A stretch of DNA of 64,000 nt from Bacteroidales bacterium (GTDB lineage: Bacteria > Bacteroidota > Bacteroidia > Bacteroidales > JAFGXI01). Position numbers and translations under genes: made by a program. Under the pieces are notes generated by a model that had not been told where the DNA came from, did no database searches, and worked only from the letters and a program-made list of their open reading frames with translations. The stretch is from contig JAFGXI010000017.1 in the NCBI GenBank assembly GCA_016936665.1, positions 120,559-184,558 on the forward strand. The letters run 5' to 3'. This document shows positions 26,258 to 35,726 of this stretch, piece by piece. Position 1 is the first letter of the stretch. Each line of letters opens with the position of its first letter.

Positions 26258-26331
26258 TGACCGCAGAAGGACTCGAACCCTCAACCCTCAGAGCCGAAAT
26301 CTGATGTTCTATCCAATTGAACTATGCGGCC
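26258..26331 (-). tRNA. tRNA-Arg (anticodon UCG)
   Basis: A 74-base cloverleaf on the minus strand: acceptor GGCCGCA / TGCGGTC (one G-U), D-stem GTTC/GAAC, anticodon stem TCAGA/TCTGA with loop TTTCGGC so the anticodon is TCG (reads CGA and, by wobble, CGG), variable loop GGGTT, T-stem GAGGG/CCTTC with loop TTCGAGT, discriminator A. The CCA tail is not encoded. All stems pair, so the gene looks functional. Confidence 0.95.
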
Positions 26332-26342
26332 ATTCCGATGTG

Positions 26343-26373
26343 CGAAAGTATAGAATTTATAAATTTTATAAAA
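26343..26373 (-). promoter_or_regulatory. Probable tRNA-Arg promoter
   Basis: On the minus strand TTTT (26370-26373) and TACTTTCG (26343-26350) are 19 bp apart. This is one base off TAnnTTTG and ends 11 bp before the tRNA 5' end. It overlaps the stop codon of the upstream SGNH/PKD gene. Confidence 0.45.
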
Positions 26374-27661
26374 CTATTTTTTTCGAAATTATCAGACCAT
26401 CGTCCTGAATAAACTTTACAATCCATACAGAATTACGATCTGTAACAGGAATACTAAGTTGATCCTTGCCATTTGTTGGTTGTTGCCAAAGCTTTTCTCC
26501 CTTTATAGAATATATCTCAATGGACTTTGTTGATTGAAGCCGACTAAAAATAACAGACTGCACATTTACCTGCACTTTTATCCCAAATTCTGATTGCACA
26601 GATAAAAGATCAGTTGTTAAATCGATAAGTTGCATTGACGTATCGTTTATACATGTGCTATTAGCAATGAGTGTAATTATATAATTGCTATAATTGGCAA
26701 ACGAATACACCGGGTTAATTTGTGTAGAATGTGGCGATCCATCGCCAAAATCCCACTCAAAGCTAACAGCATGTATCGACTGATTTACAAATGAAATTTC
26801 TGTGCCATCAATTTGATAATCGAAATCGGCAATTGTACTAATGCCATTGTCTACCCAAACTATATTTGTAAAATCGTAGGTTTGCGATGTCACAGAATCC
26901 TCTAATAAATATTCGTATTCTGATGTAAATAAACTATTGGCAACCGATTGCAAATACAAAGCTTCCTCTTCTGGAATTGTAGAATAAAAGTCGGAAACCA
27001 CAGGATTATGAAAAATTGAATTGTAAAAAACACATGCCGTCAAATAAGTTCCGTATACAGAAGGGTGGCTTTCGTCGCTGGAATATAGATCGATGCCCGG
27101 GTATTGGCCATCTTCTATAGCCTTTTTCCATGCCATACCAACCGGAGCCATAGAGGCATTATTTTGTGTAGTCATGGTATAATAACCAACTAATAAACGA
27201 TCGTTCATTCCCTCGAAAGTGCAAACAGGTGGCCAATCGGCGCAATTATAGCTATCGCCATATTTTCTTCCCCATGTTTCGTAAAACAAAATTTCGGAAC
27301 ACACACTATTGGCTTTAATAGAATCTGAAATTTGCTTTGCATAAGGAAAAACTTCATTTTCTATCTGCTCTACCGGCCACGAAGGCTCTTGGCTTTGTGC
27401 TTGAAGAATAACAAAATCCCAAACTCTACTTTTAATCTTCGTATATGTCGTCGCATTTGCCGCGTGGTTGAGCAATCTGTAACCTCCGGGAGTACTTTGA
27501 TCGGTATAAAGGGAATCGCCCATAGAAGAGCTCAATTGCCTAAGTATTCCCGGTAAATCGTTTACATAAGTATAGCTGTTACCCAAAAACAAAGCTGTTT
27601 TCTGAGCATTCAAATTGAGCATGTAAAAAAAAGTTACAGCTAAAATGGTAAATCGTATCAT
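26366..27661 (-). CDS. T9SS-exported SGNH-hydrolase-like protein with PKD domain
   Basis: The 431-residue secreted protein has a signal peptide (ending NLNAQ), an N-terminal SGNH-like domain (~20-250) with the block I Ser in LFLGNSY and a block V-type DESHPS holding the Asp and His, a PKD domain (~270-350, FEWDFGDGS), and a C-terminal type IX secretion sorting domain (~360-431) ending in VKFIQDDGLIISKKIVL. It is thus exported by the T9SS and probably attached to the surface or released. An esterase or glycan deacetylase role is possible but unproven. Starting at the inner ATG (27661) puts the hydrophobic signal next to the N-terminus. Confidence 0.82.
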   Translation of the reverse strand: MIRFTILAVTFFYMLNLNAQKTALFLGNSYTYVNDLPGILRQLSSSMGDSLYTDQSTPGGYRLLNHAANATTYTKIKSRVWDFVILQAQSQEPSWPVEQIENEVFPYAKQISDSIKANSVCSEILFYETWGRKYGDSYNCADWPPVCTFEGMNDRLLVGYYTMTTQNNASMAPVGMAWKKAIEDGQYPGIDLYSSDESHPSVYGTYLTACVFYNSIFHNPVVSDFYSTIPEEEALYLQSVANSLFTSEYEYLLEDSVTSQTYDFTNIVWVDNGISTIADFDYQIDGTEISFVNQSIHAVSFEWDFGDGSPHSTQINPVYSFANYSNYIITLIANSTCINDTSMQLIDLTTDLLSVQSEFGIKVQVNVQSVIFSRLQSTKSIEIYSIKGEKLWQQPTNGKDQLSIPVTDRNSVWIVKFIQDDGLIISKKIVL

Positions 27662-27722
27662 TTCTCTTAATTTTGTTTGTTCGTCCATAGACGATATTAA
27701 AGTTGTAACGTTGCCAATATAA

Positions 27723-29591
27723 ATGATCTTTCAAAACACATATACGCCACGATGGTACATTTTCATCATCGATTTTTTAATCGTAACCATCTCCATTTTA
27801 CTGGCTTACCTTTTACGTTTTAACTTTCTCGTGCCCGTTGAGTACCTTCATAGTTTGGAGTATGTACTACCCCTTATGCTATCTGTGAGAATTATTGGTT
27901 TTGTTTGGGGGAAGACCTATGCCGGCATTATTCGTTACACAAGCTCCAAAGATGCCGAAAGAATCTTTTTAGTTATCTCACTAGGAACCTTAGTATTATT
28001 CATTTTAAATGTAGCCAGCTATTTTTTCAACGAAAACACGTTCTTAATTCCAATGTCGATAATAATAATCGACATGCTTACCTCCATCTTTCTACTTACC
28101 AGTTTTAGAATTATTGTTAAGTCCCTGTATTTCAATTTGAATTTATCTAAAGACGAACGTAAAAATATAGTAATATACGGTGCCGGCGAACTTGGGCTCA
28201 TTACGAAAAGAGCTTTAGACAGAGATAGCGAAATCGGTTACAACACAGTTGCTTTTATAGACGATAATAAATTAGGACAAAACCAAAGATTAGAAAGAAT
28301 TACAATATTGGCTCCGAACCAACTAGAGCAAATTGCAGAACGACATAAAATCTCTACTCTAATTTTTGCTAAAAAAAATATCCCTTCTGAAATTAAAAAT
28401 AAGATAGCCGATTTTTGTTTAAACAATAATATTAAGATTCAGCATGTTCCCAATGTTCAGCATTGGATAAACGGAGAATTAAGTTCTAAGCAAATAAGAA
28501 ATATAAAAATTGAAGACCTGCTACAACGCGAGCCTATCATTCTTTCGGAAGAGGATATTCGAGCAGAAATATTAGGCAAGAGCATTTTAGTTACCGGTGC
28601 TGCAGGTTCTATTGGCAGCGAAATTGTTAGGCAGCTCACTAGATATCAGCCAAAAACAATTATTTTATACGATCAGGCAGAGTCGCCACTTTACGATTTG
28701 GAATTGCACTTAAGTGAGGAACTCCATTTCCATAATGCAAAAATTATAATTGGAGATGTTCGAAACAAAAACAGACTCGAATACATTTTCGAGCGTTATA
28801 AACCTAGTATAGTATATCATGCGGCGGCATACAAGCACGTGCCCATGATGGAAAAAAACCCTGTAGAAGCTATTTCTACAAACATCTTGGGGACTAAAAA
28901 CCTAGCCGATTTATCTAAGGCATACGAGGTTAAAAAATTTGTCTTCGTTTCTACCGACAAAGCCGTTAATCCTACAAATGTAATGGGCGCTTCGAAACGC
29001 ATTGCAGAGATTTACATCCAGTCGTTAAACCAAATCGCATCTACACAATTTATTACCACACGATTTGGCAATGTCTTAGGCTCTAATGGGTCGGTGATTC
29101 CTCGCTTTAGAAAGCAAATTGAAAATGGTGGACCAGTTACAATTACACATCCGGAGATTACCCGTTTTTTTATGACCATTCCAGAGGCTTGCCAATTGGT
29201 GCTAGAAGCTGGCGCTAAAGGCAATGGTGGCGAAATCTTTGTATTCGACATGGGCAAATCGGTTAAAATTGTCGATTTAGCTAAAAAGATGATTAAACTA
29301 TACGGGCTTAATTTGGGCATAGATATTCAAATTCAATATACCGGCCTTCGACCCGGCGAAAAACTTTACGAAGAGTTATTAAATATTGCAGAAAACACCA
29401 TTCCTACACATCATAATAAAATATTAAAAGCTAAAGTAAGAGAATACCAACTCGACGAAATTACAGCCGACATTCTCGAATTAATAGAATTGGCAAAAGG
29501 CTACGATAATTACAAAATGGTAGGAAAAATGAAAGCCATTGTGCCAGAATTTATTAGTAAAAACTCTAGTTACGAAACCCTCGACCAATGA
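27723..29591 (+). CDS. Membrane NDP-sugar 4,6-dehydratase/epimerase (FlaA1/CapD type)
   Basis: The 622-residue enzyme has four N-terminal transmembrane helices (~13-120), a CoA-binding-like Rossmann domain (~145-260) and a C-terminal short-chain dehydrogenase domain (~285-600). NAD-binding VTGAAGSIGSE (~290-300) and the catalytic STDKAVNPTNVMGASK, with Met replacing the usual Tyr, are the hallmarks of the WbpM/PglF group that makes UDP-4-keto-6-deoxy sugars from UDP-GlcNAc. It would supply surface polysaccharide or protein glycosylation. The next gene overlaps by 4 bp. Confidence 0.92.
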   Translation: MIFQNTYTPRWYIFIIDFLIVTISILLAYLLRFNFLVPVEYLHSLEYVLPLMLSVRIIGFVWGKTYAGIIRYTSSKDAERIFLVISLGTLVLFILNVASYFFNENTFLIPMSIIIIDMLTSIFLLTSFRIIVKSLYFNLNLSKDERKNIVIYGAGELGLITKRALDRDSEIGYNTVAFIDDNKLGQNQRLERITILAPNQLEQIAERHKISTLIFAKKNIPSEIKNKIADFCLNNNIKIQHVPNVQHWINGELSSKQIRNIKIEDLLQREPIILSEEDIRAEILGKSILVTGAAGSIGSEIVRQLTRYQPKTIILYDQAESPLYDLELHLSEELHFHNAKIIIGDVRNKNRLEYIFERYKPSIVYHAAAYKHVPMMEKNPVEAISTNILGTKNLADLSKAYEVKKFVFVSTDKAVNPTNVMGASKRIAEIYIQSLNQIASTQFITTRFGNVLGSNGSVIPRFRKQIENGGPVTITHPEITRFFMTIPEACQLVLEAGAKGNGGEIFVFDMGKSVKIVDLAKKMIKLYGLNLGIDIQIQYTGLRPGEKLYEELLNIAENTIPTHHNKILKAKVREYQLDEITADILELIELAKGYDNYKMVGKMKAIVPEFISKNSSYETLDQ

Positions 29592-30028
29592 TTGTTGTTC
29601 CTGATAAAACCCTGTGGCATAAAACCGATGTTCAAATCCGTTTCAACGATATCGACATTGCTGCACACGTGAATAATGCTGTGTATCAAAATTACTTCGA
29701 CTTAGCTAAAACCCATTTTTTCGATGCCATTTTTGGAGAAGTAATCGACTGGAAAATAAAAGGTTTGGTATTGGTTCATATCGAAATAGATTACTACCAA
29801 CCAACTTATCTGGAAGAACAAATAGAGGTAGAATCGACCATGACTAAAATAGGAAAGAAAAGCTTCGACATGGTGCAAGTTGTAAGAAAAAAAGGAACAA
29901 AAGGAGAAGAAAGTATTAAATGCGTGAGTCGCTCTGTTATGGTAGGTTATCATTACAGAGATGCCTATTCGTTCGACTTACCCGATGCATGGATTGAAAA
30001 AATTAAGCAGTACGACCATACCATATAA
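29588..30028 (+). CDS. 4HBT hotdog acyl-CoA thioesterase
   Basis: A 146-residue hotdog-fold thioesterase. The signature VRF-type start VQIRFNDIDIAAHVNNAVYQNYF is present, with the Asp of the YbgC/FadM 4HBT group (RFNDID) and the helix after it. It probably hydrolyses acyl-CoA; chain length is not predictable. It overlaps the upstream dehydratase by 4 bp, an odd pairing that may only reflect compact gene order. Confidence 0.88.
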   Translation: MIVVPDKTLWHKTDVQIRFNDIDIAAHVNNAVYQNYFDLAKTHFFDAIFGEVIDWKIKGLVLVHIEIDYYQPTYLEEQIEVESTMTKIGKKSFDMVQVVRKKGTKGEESIKCVSRSVMVGYHYRDAYSFDLPDAWIEKIKQYDHTI

Positions 30029-30082
30029 AGCAGAAAAAAACTTAACTTTAAACCCAATTTCCAATCAAACCAAAAATTAAAA

Positions 30083-32035
30083 ATGAAACGACTGTTATCA
30101 ATACTTGCTTTAATAATAGTTTCCGGATATCTGTTAGCGCAAGAAAGCATCCCGTTTAAAAAAGAATTTTTCGAAGGTAAAATTGGTTTCGAAGAAGCTA
30201 AAAACAACTTTTTAGAAGGCAACGACTTCTTTGCCGAAAACAACTATTTTGCTGCACTTCCCTTCTATAAAAAAGCCTTTGAGTTCAACCCAAACAACGA
30301 TCAACTTAATTTGAATATGGGTATTGCTTATTTGCACACATCCGAAAAACATAAAGCCCTCGAGCATTTGGCAAAAGCATACAAGCTAAACCCCGAAGTT
30401 TCCGAATTGATGCCATTATACTTTGCAAGAGCCAATCATTATATTTTAGAATTCGAGAGCGCTATCGATTATTACAACGCTTACAAAGCCGAGCTAACCG
30501 ACGATAAAGAAACCAAAACAATTAATAAATACATCGAAGAATGCAACAATGGTATTGCCCTGAGAGATAACAGGGCTGTTGGCTTAATTGTAAACATTAG
30601 AGAATTAAACTCCGAATATGCCGACTTTAGCCCAATGATTTCCGCTGACCAATCGACTATCATTTTTACGTCGCGACGACAAATTGGTAACGGCGAAAAA
30701 GATCCTTTCGACATGCAGTATTACGAAAATATTTTCATCAGTTATTTCGAAAATAATAAATGGTCTGAACCTCAACCTATTTCTGAAGATCTAAACTCAA
30801 AATACCACGACGCCAATGTAGGAATCGATAACGACGGGCAAACCATATATGTGTATAACTACACCGAAGGTAAAGGCGACATTTACAAAACAACTTTAGA
30901 TGGGAAAATATGGTCGGCTCCTATTTTACTTCCCGAACCAATCAATTCGCCTTACAACGAGAAATGCGTGAGTGTTTCCCCCGACTTGAAAACCTTGTAT
31001 TTTGTAAGCGATCGCCCTGGTGGAAAAGGCGGATTAGACATTTATTACACCCAAAAAGATGCGAACGGAAACTATGGTCCTGCCCAAAATATTGGCGACA
31101 TTATCAATACCGAATACGATGAGGATGGCATTTTCGTTCATCCGGATGGTACTGCTTTATATTTCAGTTCGAAAGGGCATAATACCATGGGAGGTTACGA
31201 TATTTTCAAAACCGAAAAAGATAGTCTTGGACAGTGGACTAAACCCATTAATTTAGGTCAACCTATTAATTCGGCCGACGACGATGTATTCTTATTTGTG
31301 ACTCCTAACGGGCGAACAGGTTATTTTTCTTCGGTAAAAGAAGGAGGCATGGGCGAAAAGGACATCTATAAAATCAATTTCTCCGAAGACGACCCAGGTT
31401 TACTTAACAGCCAAATGATGCTCGTAACAGGTTTTGTCAAAGATGCAGTCACAAAAGCCCCTATTAAAGCTGAAATTATTATTACAGATAACGCTAAACA
31501 AGAAGTTATCTCTAAAGTTAATTCTAACCAAGAATCGGGTAAATTTACCATTACATTACCTTCCGGAATTAACTATGGTATAACTGCAACACGCCAAGAC
31601 TATCTGTTCTACTCCGAAAACTTCGACTTAACCGATACTACGAGCTATTTGGAAATCGATTTAATGATGGAAATGAATAAAGTCGCGGAGAAATCTTCTT
31701 CCATTTTACGAAATGTATTTTTCGATTATGGCAAGTCCGATTTAAAACCAGAATCTCAAATGGAGATTGACCGACTGTACCGTTTGATGATTTCGTATCC
31801 GAAAATGAAAATAGAAATATCCGGCCATACCGATAATGTCAGCTCTCAAAAATTCAATAAAGAGCTATCGAAAAAAAGAGCCAACTCTGTTGCTAACTAC
31901 CTTATTAAAAAAGGGATAAAACGAGAACGATTTACAACCGAAGGTTATGGTTATTCGAAACCAATTGCCGACAACAAAACCGAAGAAGGTAGGCAAAAAA
32001 ACAGAAGAGTTGAATTTATAATAACATCATTTTAA
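30083..32035 (+). CDS. TPR / PD40 / OmpA-domain lipid-envelope protein, PorE-like
   Basis: The 650-residue protein has a signal peptide (to ~residue 20), TPR units (~30-130), a beta-propeller of PD40/WD40-like blades (~175-425, with repeated LYFVSDRPGGKGGLDIYY and LYFSSKGHNTMGGYDIF), a carboxypeptidase-regulatory-like beta domain (~440-515), and an OmpA peptidoglycan-binding domain (~535-650, SGHTDNVSSQKFN). The order TPR-propeller-CRD-OmpA is that of PorE, which ties the type IX secretion machine to the cell wall. A T9SS substrate is encoded nearby at 26366-27661, which shows the system is in use. Other family members exist, so PorE identity is probable, not certain. Confidence 0.85.
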   Translation: MKRLLSILALIIVSGYLLAQESIPFKKEFFEGKIGFEEAKNNFLEGNDFFAENNYFAALPFYKKAFEFNPNNDQLNLNMGIAYLHTSEKHKALEHLAKAYKLNPEVSELMPLYFARANHYILEFESAIDYYNAYKAELTDDKETKTINKYIEECNNGIALRDNRAVGLIVNIRELNSEYADFSPMISADQSTIIFTSRRQIGNGEKDPFDMQYYENIFISYFENNKWSEPQPISEDLNSKYHDANVGIDNDGQTIYVYNYTEGKGDIYKTTLDGKIWSAPILLPEPINSPYNEKCVSVSPDLKTLYFVSDRPGGKGGLDIYYTQKDANGNYGPAQNIGDIINTEYDEDGIFVHPDGTALYFSSKGHNTMGGYDIFKTEKDSLGQWTKPINLGQPINSADDDVFLFVTPNGRTGYFSSVKEGGMGEKDIYKINFSEDDPGLLNSQMMLVTGFVKDAVTKAPIKAEIIITDNAKQEVISKVNSNQESGKFTITLPSGINYGITATRQDYLFYSENFDLTDTTSYLEIDLMMEMNKVAEKSSSILRNVFFDYGKSDLKPESQMEIDRLYRLMISYPKMKIEISGHTDNVSSQKFNKELSKKRANSVANYLIKKGIKRERFTTEGYGYSKPIADNKTEEGRQKNRRVEFIITSF

Positions 32036-32041
32036 AACAAT

Positions 32042-33403
32042 ATGACAATTATTTTTTTACTCTCAGGTTTATTGCCTGGGATAGCATTAGCTTGGTTTGT
32101 ATGGGCCAATGCACAAAAAGAGCAACAAATCATTAACGATCGGATTCTCCAATTGGATGCCCAAGTCGAGCAAGTAAAAGAACTAAAAAATAATGCCGAG
32201 CAGGCAATGGCTGTAGCTTCTAGTCGTTTAGAAGATGAAAAAAGAGAGCATTATAATACTAAAAACGAAAGACAATCCATTCACGAAAAAAACGAATTAC
32301 TTAATAAAGAAAATGCATCCTTAGTGGCTGAAAACAAAAACTTTAAGCTTAGAATTGAAGAGCAAAAAATCGAATTAGAAAATCTAAATAAAAAGCTGAC
32401 TACTGAATTTGAAAACATCGCGAACCGACTTCTAACCCAATCGGGAGAGAAACTACAAAAGCAAGGATCAGAGCAAATCGACACCATTTTAAAACCGTTT
32501 AAAGACCGTTTAATAGAACTTAAAACACAAATAAGCGATACCTACGAAAAAGATACTCAACAACGCATCCGACTTCACGAACAAGTAAAACAGTTGGTCG
32601 AACTGAACAACCAAATTAGCCACGATGCTAAAAACCTTACCAATGCTTTAAAATCGAATAGCAAAGTGCAGGGCGATTGGGGCGAAGAGGTGCTTGAAAA
32701 CATTCTCCAAAATTCCGGTTTACGCAAAGGCTACGAATACGATCTTCAAAGCTCTTTTACCGACAACACCGGCAAAATTATGCGCCCCGACATGGTTGTT
32801 CATTACCCCGACCAACGCGATATAATTATCGATTCGAAAGTTTCGTTAACCGATTACGAACGGTATATTTCTGCAGAAACCATCGAGGAACAAGCCACGC
32901 ATCTTAAGGCACATTTGAATTCTATCAAACAGCACATCAAAGAATTAAGCGAGAAAAATTACCAAGACATCTACGAAATTGCAAGTTTAGATTTTGTAAT
33001 GATGTTTATCCCTATAGAAGGAGCTTATTACCTCGCCATGGAGCAAGACCGAGCGTTGTGGCAATACGCCTACGAGAAAAAAATTCTGCTTATCAATCCT
33101 ACAAATTTGATTGCCGCTTTAAAAATGATTTCAAACCTTTGGCAACAAGACTTTCAAAATAAAAACGTAATGGAAATTGCCAGACAATCTGGTAATTTAT
33201 ACGATGCTTTTGTAATGCTATTAGACGATATTTCTAAGCTCGATAAAAAATTCAGCGAAACCACTGCTTTATTCGAAGGCGTGCAGAAAAGAATTTCTAC
33301 CGGCAAGGGCAATTTGATTTCGAGAGTTGAAAAATTAAAAGCGCTTGGCGCAAAAACTAAAAAAGATCTTCCGGATCAATATCAATCGGCGATAGAAGAA
33401 TAA
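32042..33403 (+). CDS. rmuC: RmuC-family DNA recombination protein
   Basis: The 453-residue protein has an N-terminal membrane helix (~3-22), a long coiled coil (~25-190), and the RmuC domain (~205-400) with a PD-(D/E)xK-like core: QGDWGEEVLENIL and RPDMVVHYPDQRDIIIDSK. RmuC limits inversions at short inverted repeats and is a predicted nuclease. It begins 6 bp after the PorE-like gene, and a SpoU methyltransferase follows after 3 bp. Confidence 0.93.
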   Translation: MTIIFLLSGLLPGIALAWFVWANAQKEQQIINDRILQLDAQVEQVKELKNNAEQAMAVASSRLEDEKREHYNTKNERQSIHEKNELLNKENASLVAENKNFKLRIEEQKIELENLNKKLTTEFENIANRLLTQSGEKLQKQGSEQIDTILKPFKDRLIELKTQISDTYEKDTQQRIRLHEQVKQLVELNNQISHDAKNLTNALKSNSKVQGDWGEEVLENILQNSGLRKGYEYDLQSSFTDNTGKIMRPDMVVHYPDQRDIIIDSKVSLTDYERYISAETIEEQATHLKAHLNSIKQHIKELSEKNYQDIYEIASLDFVMMFIPIEGAYYLAMEQDRALWQYAYEKKILLINPTNLIAALKMISNLWQQDFQNKNVMEIARQSGNLYDAFVMLLDDISKLDKKFSETTALFEGVQKRISTGKGNLISRVEKLKALGAKTKKDLPDQYQSAIEE

Positions 33404-33406
33404 ACA

Positions 33407-33898
33407 ATGCCTGAGCAAGTCATAAAAGCCAATCGTTTTTTCAACACACAGGTATTTGAAGGGCCTGTGATAATTGCCGATGGTGTTCAAACGCCCGATA
33501 ATCTTGGTGCTATTTTTCGCTTGGCTGGAAATATTGGATGCCCAAAAGTGGTGTTGACCGAACGCTCATCCTTATCCTCAATAAAAGTTGAAAAGATCGC
33601 CCGAAACAGCCTGCAATACATACAAATCGTCCAAATGACTTATCAGGAAATACAAGCGCATTTCCCTGTTTTATTGGCTGTAGAAACCTCGTCAGATGCT
33701 CAAAATATTTATCAAACAAAACTACCAAAAGAGCTAGCCATTGTGGTTGGAAATGAACGTTTTGGCATTGCTCCAGAAATGATAGAATTTTGCACAATTC
33801 AAACATATATTCCTATGCCCGGCAATGTAAAATCGCTCAACGTAAGTCATGCTTTATCGATTGCTTTATTTGAGTGGTACAGACAAAATTTCGAGTAG
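33407..33898 (+). CDS. SpoU (TrmH-family) RNA 2'-O-methyltransferase, short form
   Basis: SPOUT-fold RNA ribose methyltransferase of 163 residues with no N-terminal substrate-binding extension. The three SpoU motifs are visible: DNLGAIFRLAG (motif 1), LAIVVGNERFGI (motif 2) and IPMPGNVKSLNVSHALSIALFE (motif 3, in two parts). The short form resembles TrmL/TrmH-type tRNA or rRNA enzymes; the target is undetermined. It lies directly after rmuC. Confidence 0.92.
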   Translation: MPEQVIKANRFFNTQVFEGPVIIADGVQTPDNLGAIFRLAGNIGCPKVVLTERSSLSSIKVEKIARNSLQYIQIVQMTYQEIQAHFPVLLAVETSSDAQNIYQTKLPKELAIVVGNERFGIAPEMIEFCTIQTYIPMPGNVKSLNVSHALSIALFEWYRQNFE

Positions 33899-33967
33899 TA
33901 AGTTGAGGATCGTCGTAGTCAGAAATTTCGAAAAAATCACCTTTACACATTAATCAAACCAGTAGAT

Positions 33968-34147
33968 ATGCAAAAAGAAGAAATCAAATATGTGCTTAAT
34001 TTATTCGCTTCGGATGTAATAAAAGAAATAGAGCAAGCCATGAAGAAAGCAGATTGTAACCAATGCGCCAAAGGGTATTTCGATAGTGGTATGATTGTGA
34101 AAAAACGTTTAGAATTGTTTTTGCAAAGACTGGAAGAGAAACTATAA
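33968..34147 (+). CDS. CxxC microprotein of unknown function
   Basis: An uninterrupted 59-codon frame from ATG to TAA. The product is helical and charged, with a CxxC pair in ADCNQCAKG (Cys30 and Cys33) between two amphipathic helices, a layout seen in small metal- or redox-active proteins. It is 69 bp beyond the SpoU gene on the same strand and ends on the edge of a decayed transposase, so it may be native or come with the element. No promoter was found. Coding is supported by even composition and the paired cysteines only. Confidence 0.45.
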   Translation: MQKEEIKYVLNLFASDVIKEIEQAMKKADCNQCAKGYFDSGMIVKKRLELFLQRLEEKL

Positions 34148-34348
34148 ACAATTTACCTTCTGTATTTTCCCAATTTGTTCATTGTAGGCCGGTTTAAGTA
34201 ATCCATTTTGCACATGGACTTCTCTCATTCGCATAAAGGTAGCATCACTGTCGGTTATGCTGTAGCTGTTTCTATCGCCTAAGGTTTCAAGTTTTTGCTC
34301 ATATTTCTTTAATATTCTATACTTTAAGCGTAATAAATATGATCGTAT
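34145..34348 (-). pseudogene. IS1182-family transposase fragment
   Basis: The minus strand holds an open frame without a start codon. Its translation contains [25 protein letters not shown] and [13 protein letters not shown], which match the conserved internal block of IS1182-type DDE transposases (SKTDxDATFMRM...GQLKPAYNVQ). The upstream half and the C-terminal catalytic part are missing, so only ~65 internal residues remain. No terminal inverted repeats were seen. It is the only trace of a mobile element in the window. Confidence 0.85.
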
Positions 34349-34366
34349 TTATAGAATATTAATCAT

Positions 34367-34400
34367 AAAAAAAGAGTGCCAAAAACTTTTTGGACACCCT
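34367..34400 (-). terminator. Intrinsic terminator of the acyl-CoA dehydrogenase gene
   Basis: On the minus strand an A5/T5-capped stem built from GGGTGTCC and GGCACTC, with one bulged base, is followed by seven T. It starts ~24 bp after the stop codon of the dehydrogenase gene. Confidence 0.75.
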
Positions 34401-34423
34401 CAAATATTAATTAGTAGTAATTT

Positions 34424-35584
34424 TTATCCTATGTATTCATCGGCAAGATATCTGGCGATAACTAGCTTTTGAATTTCGGAGGTACCTTCACCAATCTGCA
34501 ATAATCGTTGGTCGCGATAGAATCGCTCAATATCATAATCTTTCATCAAACCATAACCGCCATGGATTTGAACGCCTAAATCGGCTACTTCTTTTGCTAT
34601 TTCTGAGCAATAATATTTTGACATTGCTGCTTCTTTTGCAAATGGTTTTTTGTTGTCTTTTAGCCAACATGCTTTGTACAAAAGCGTTCTAGCCATTTCA
34701 ATTTTAGTGGCCGCTTCCGCCATTTTAAAGCTTGTATTTTGAAAACTATAAATTGTTTTTCCAAATTGTTTACGTTCGTGGGCGTAGTTAATTGCTAATT
34801 CGAATGCGCCTTGTGCCAAGCCTAAACCCATAGCAGCAATCGATAAACGTCCGTTATCTAAGGTTTGAAGCATTATTTTAGACCCCTGCCCCACTTTTCC
34901 TAGTATATCGCTAACAGGCACTTTCAAATCATCGAAATAAAGCTCTGCCGTATCTGAAGCTCTCCACATCATTTTCCCGTGCATAGGAACAGAAGAATAA
35001 CCAGGTGTTCCTTTTTCTACAATAAACGTTGTGTATTCCTTTCTTCCTTTTTCATCTTCTCCTGTAACCGCTTGAACGGTCGAACCAATCGCTAATTTAG
35101 AAGCTCCATTAGTGATGAAAATTTTTGATCCGTTAATGATGTAATCCTCGCCCTGTTTAACGGCTTTCGTTTTTGTTCCTCTAGAATCGGAGCCGGCGTC
35201 GGGTTCTGTTAATCCAAAAGCCCAAAGTGCTTCGCCGGTACAAAGTTGTGGTAGATATTTATGCTTCTGTTCTTCTGTGCCAAAATAATAAAGCGGACCT
35301 ATTCCCAATGAATTATGAGCAGCCAGCGTAGCAGCTTGCGAACTGTCTATTCTTGCAATTTCTTCGACGGCAATAATATAGGATAAAGTATCCATTCCTC
35401 CTCCTCCATATTGTTCGGGCAAATACATTCCAAACAAACCAAGCTCTCCCATTTTGTTAGTTAATTCGACGGAAAACTCGGCTTTCTCATCAAGCTCTTT
35501 AGCCATGGGTTTTATCTCTCTTTCAGCAAAGTCGCGAACAGTGCTTCTGATCATTTGTTGTTCTTCTGTCAATTCGAAATTCAT
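34424..35584 (-). CDS. Short-chain acyl-CoA dehydrogenase
   Basis: FAD enzyme of beta-oxidation or butyrate-type fermentation. Signature motifs: LTEPDAGSDS (FAD/substrate), and the C-terminal QIHGGYGLMKDYDIERFYRD followed by GEGTSEIQ; the catalytic base is probably the Glu of IGEG. The ATG at 35584 gives 386 residues and starts at MNFELTEEQQ, as in homologues; the ATG four codons upstream is less likely. No electron-transfer flavoprotein genes are adjacent. It has a dedicated terminator and stands alone, next to an unrelated gene on the other side. Confidence 0.93.
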   Translation of the reverse strand: MNFELTEEQQMIRSTVRDFAEREIKPMAKELDEKAEFSVELTNKMGELGLFGMYLPEQYGGGGMDTLSYIIAVEEIARIDSSQAATLAAHNSLGIGPLYYFGTEEQKHKYLPQLCTGEALWAFGLTEPDAGSDSRGTKTKAVKQGEDYIINGSKIFITNGASKLAIGSTVQAVTGEDEKGRKEYTTFIVEKGTPGYSSVPMHGKMMWRASDTAELYFDDLKVPVSDILGKVGQGSKIMLQTLDNGRLSIAAMGLGLAQGAFELAINYAHERKQFGKTIYSFQNTSFKMAEAATKIEMARTLLYKACWLKDNKKPFAKEAAMSKYYCSEIAKEVADLGVQIHGGYGLMKDYDIERFYRDQRLLQIGEGTSEIQKLVIARYLADEYIG

Positions 35585-35726
35585 GATTATTCTCAATTAG
35601 TTTAATAGCTCTGTAATATTACAAAAAATCGAGCAAAATCTCAAGTAAATAGTTACAAACTTACATATGTTAATTTCAGAGTAATTTCTAAAAAATGAGT
35701 TTTCTTCGACAAGAATTAATAATCCT

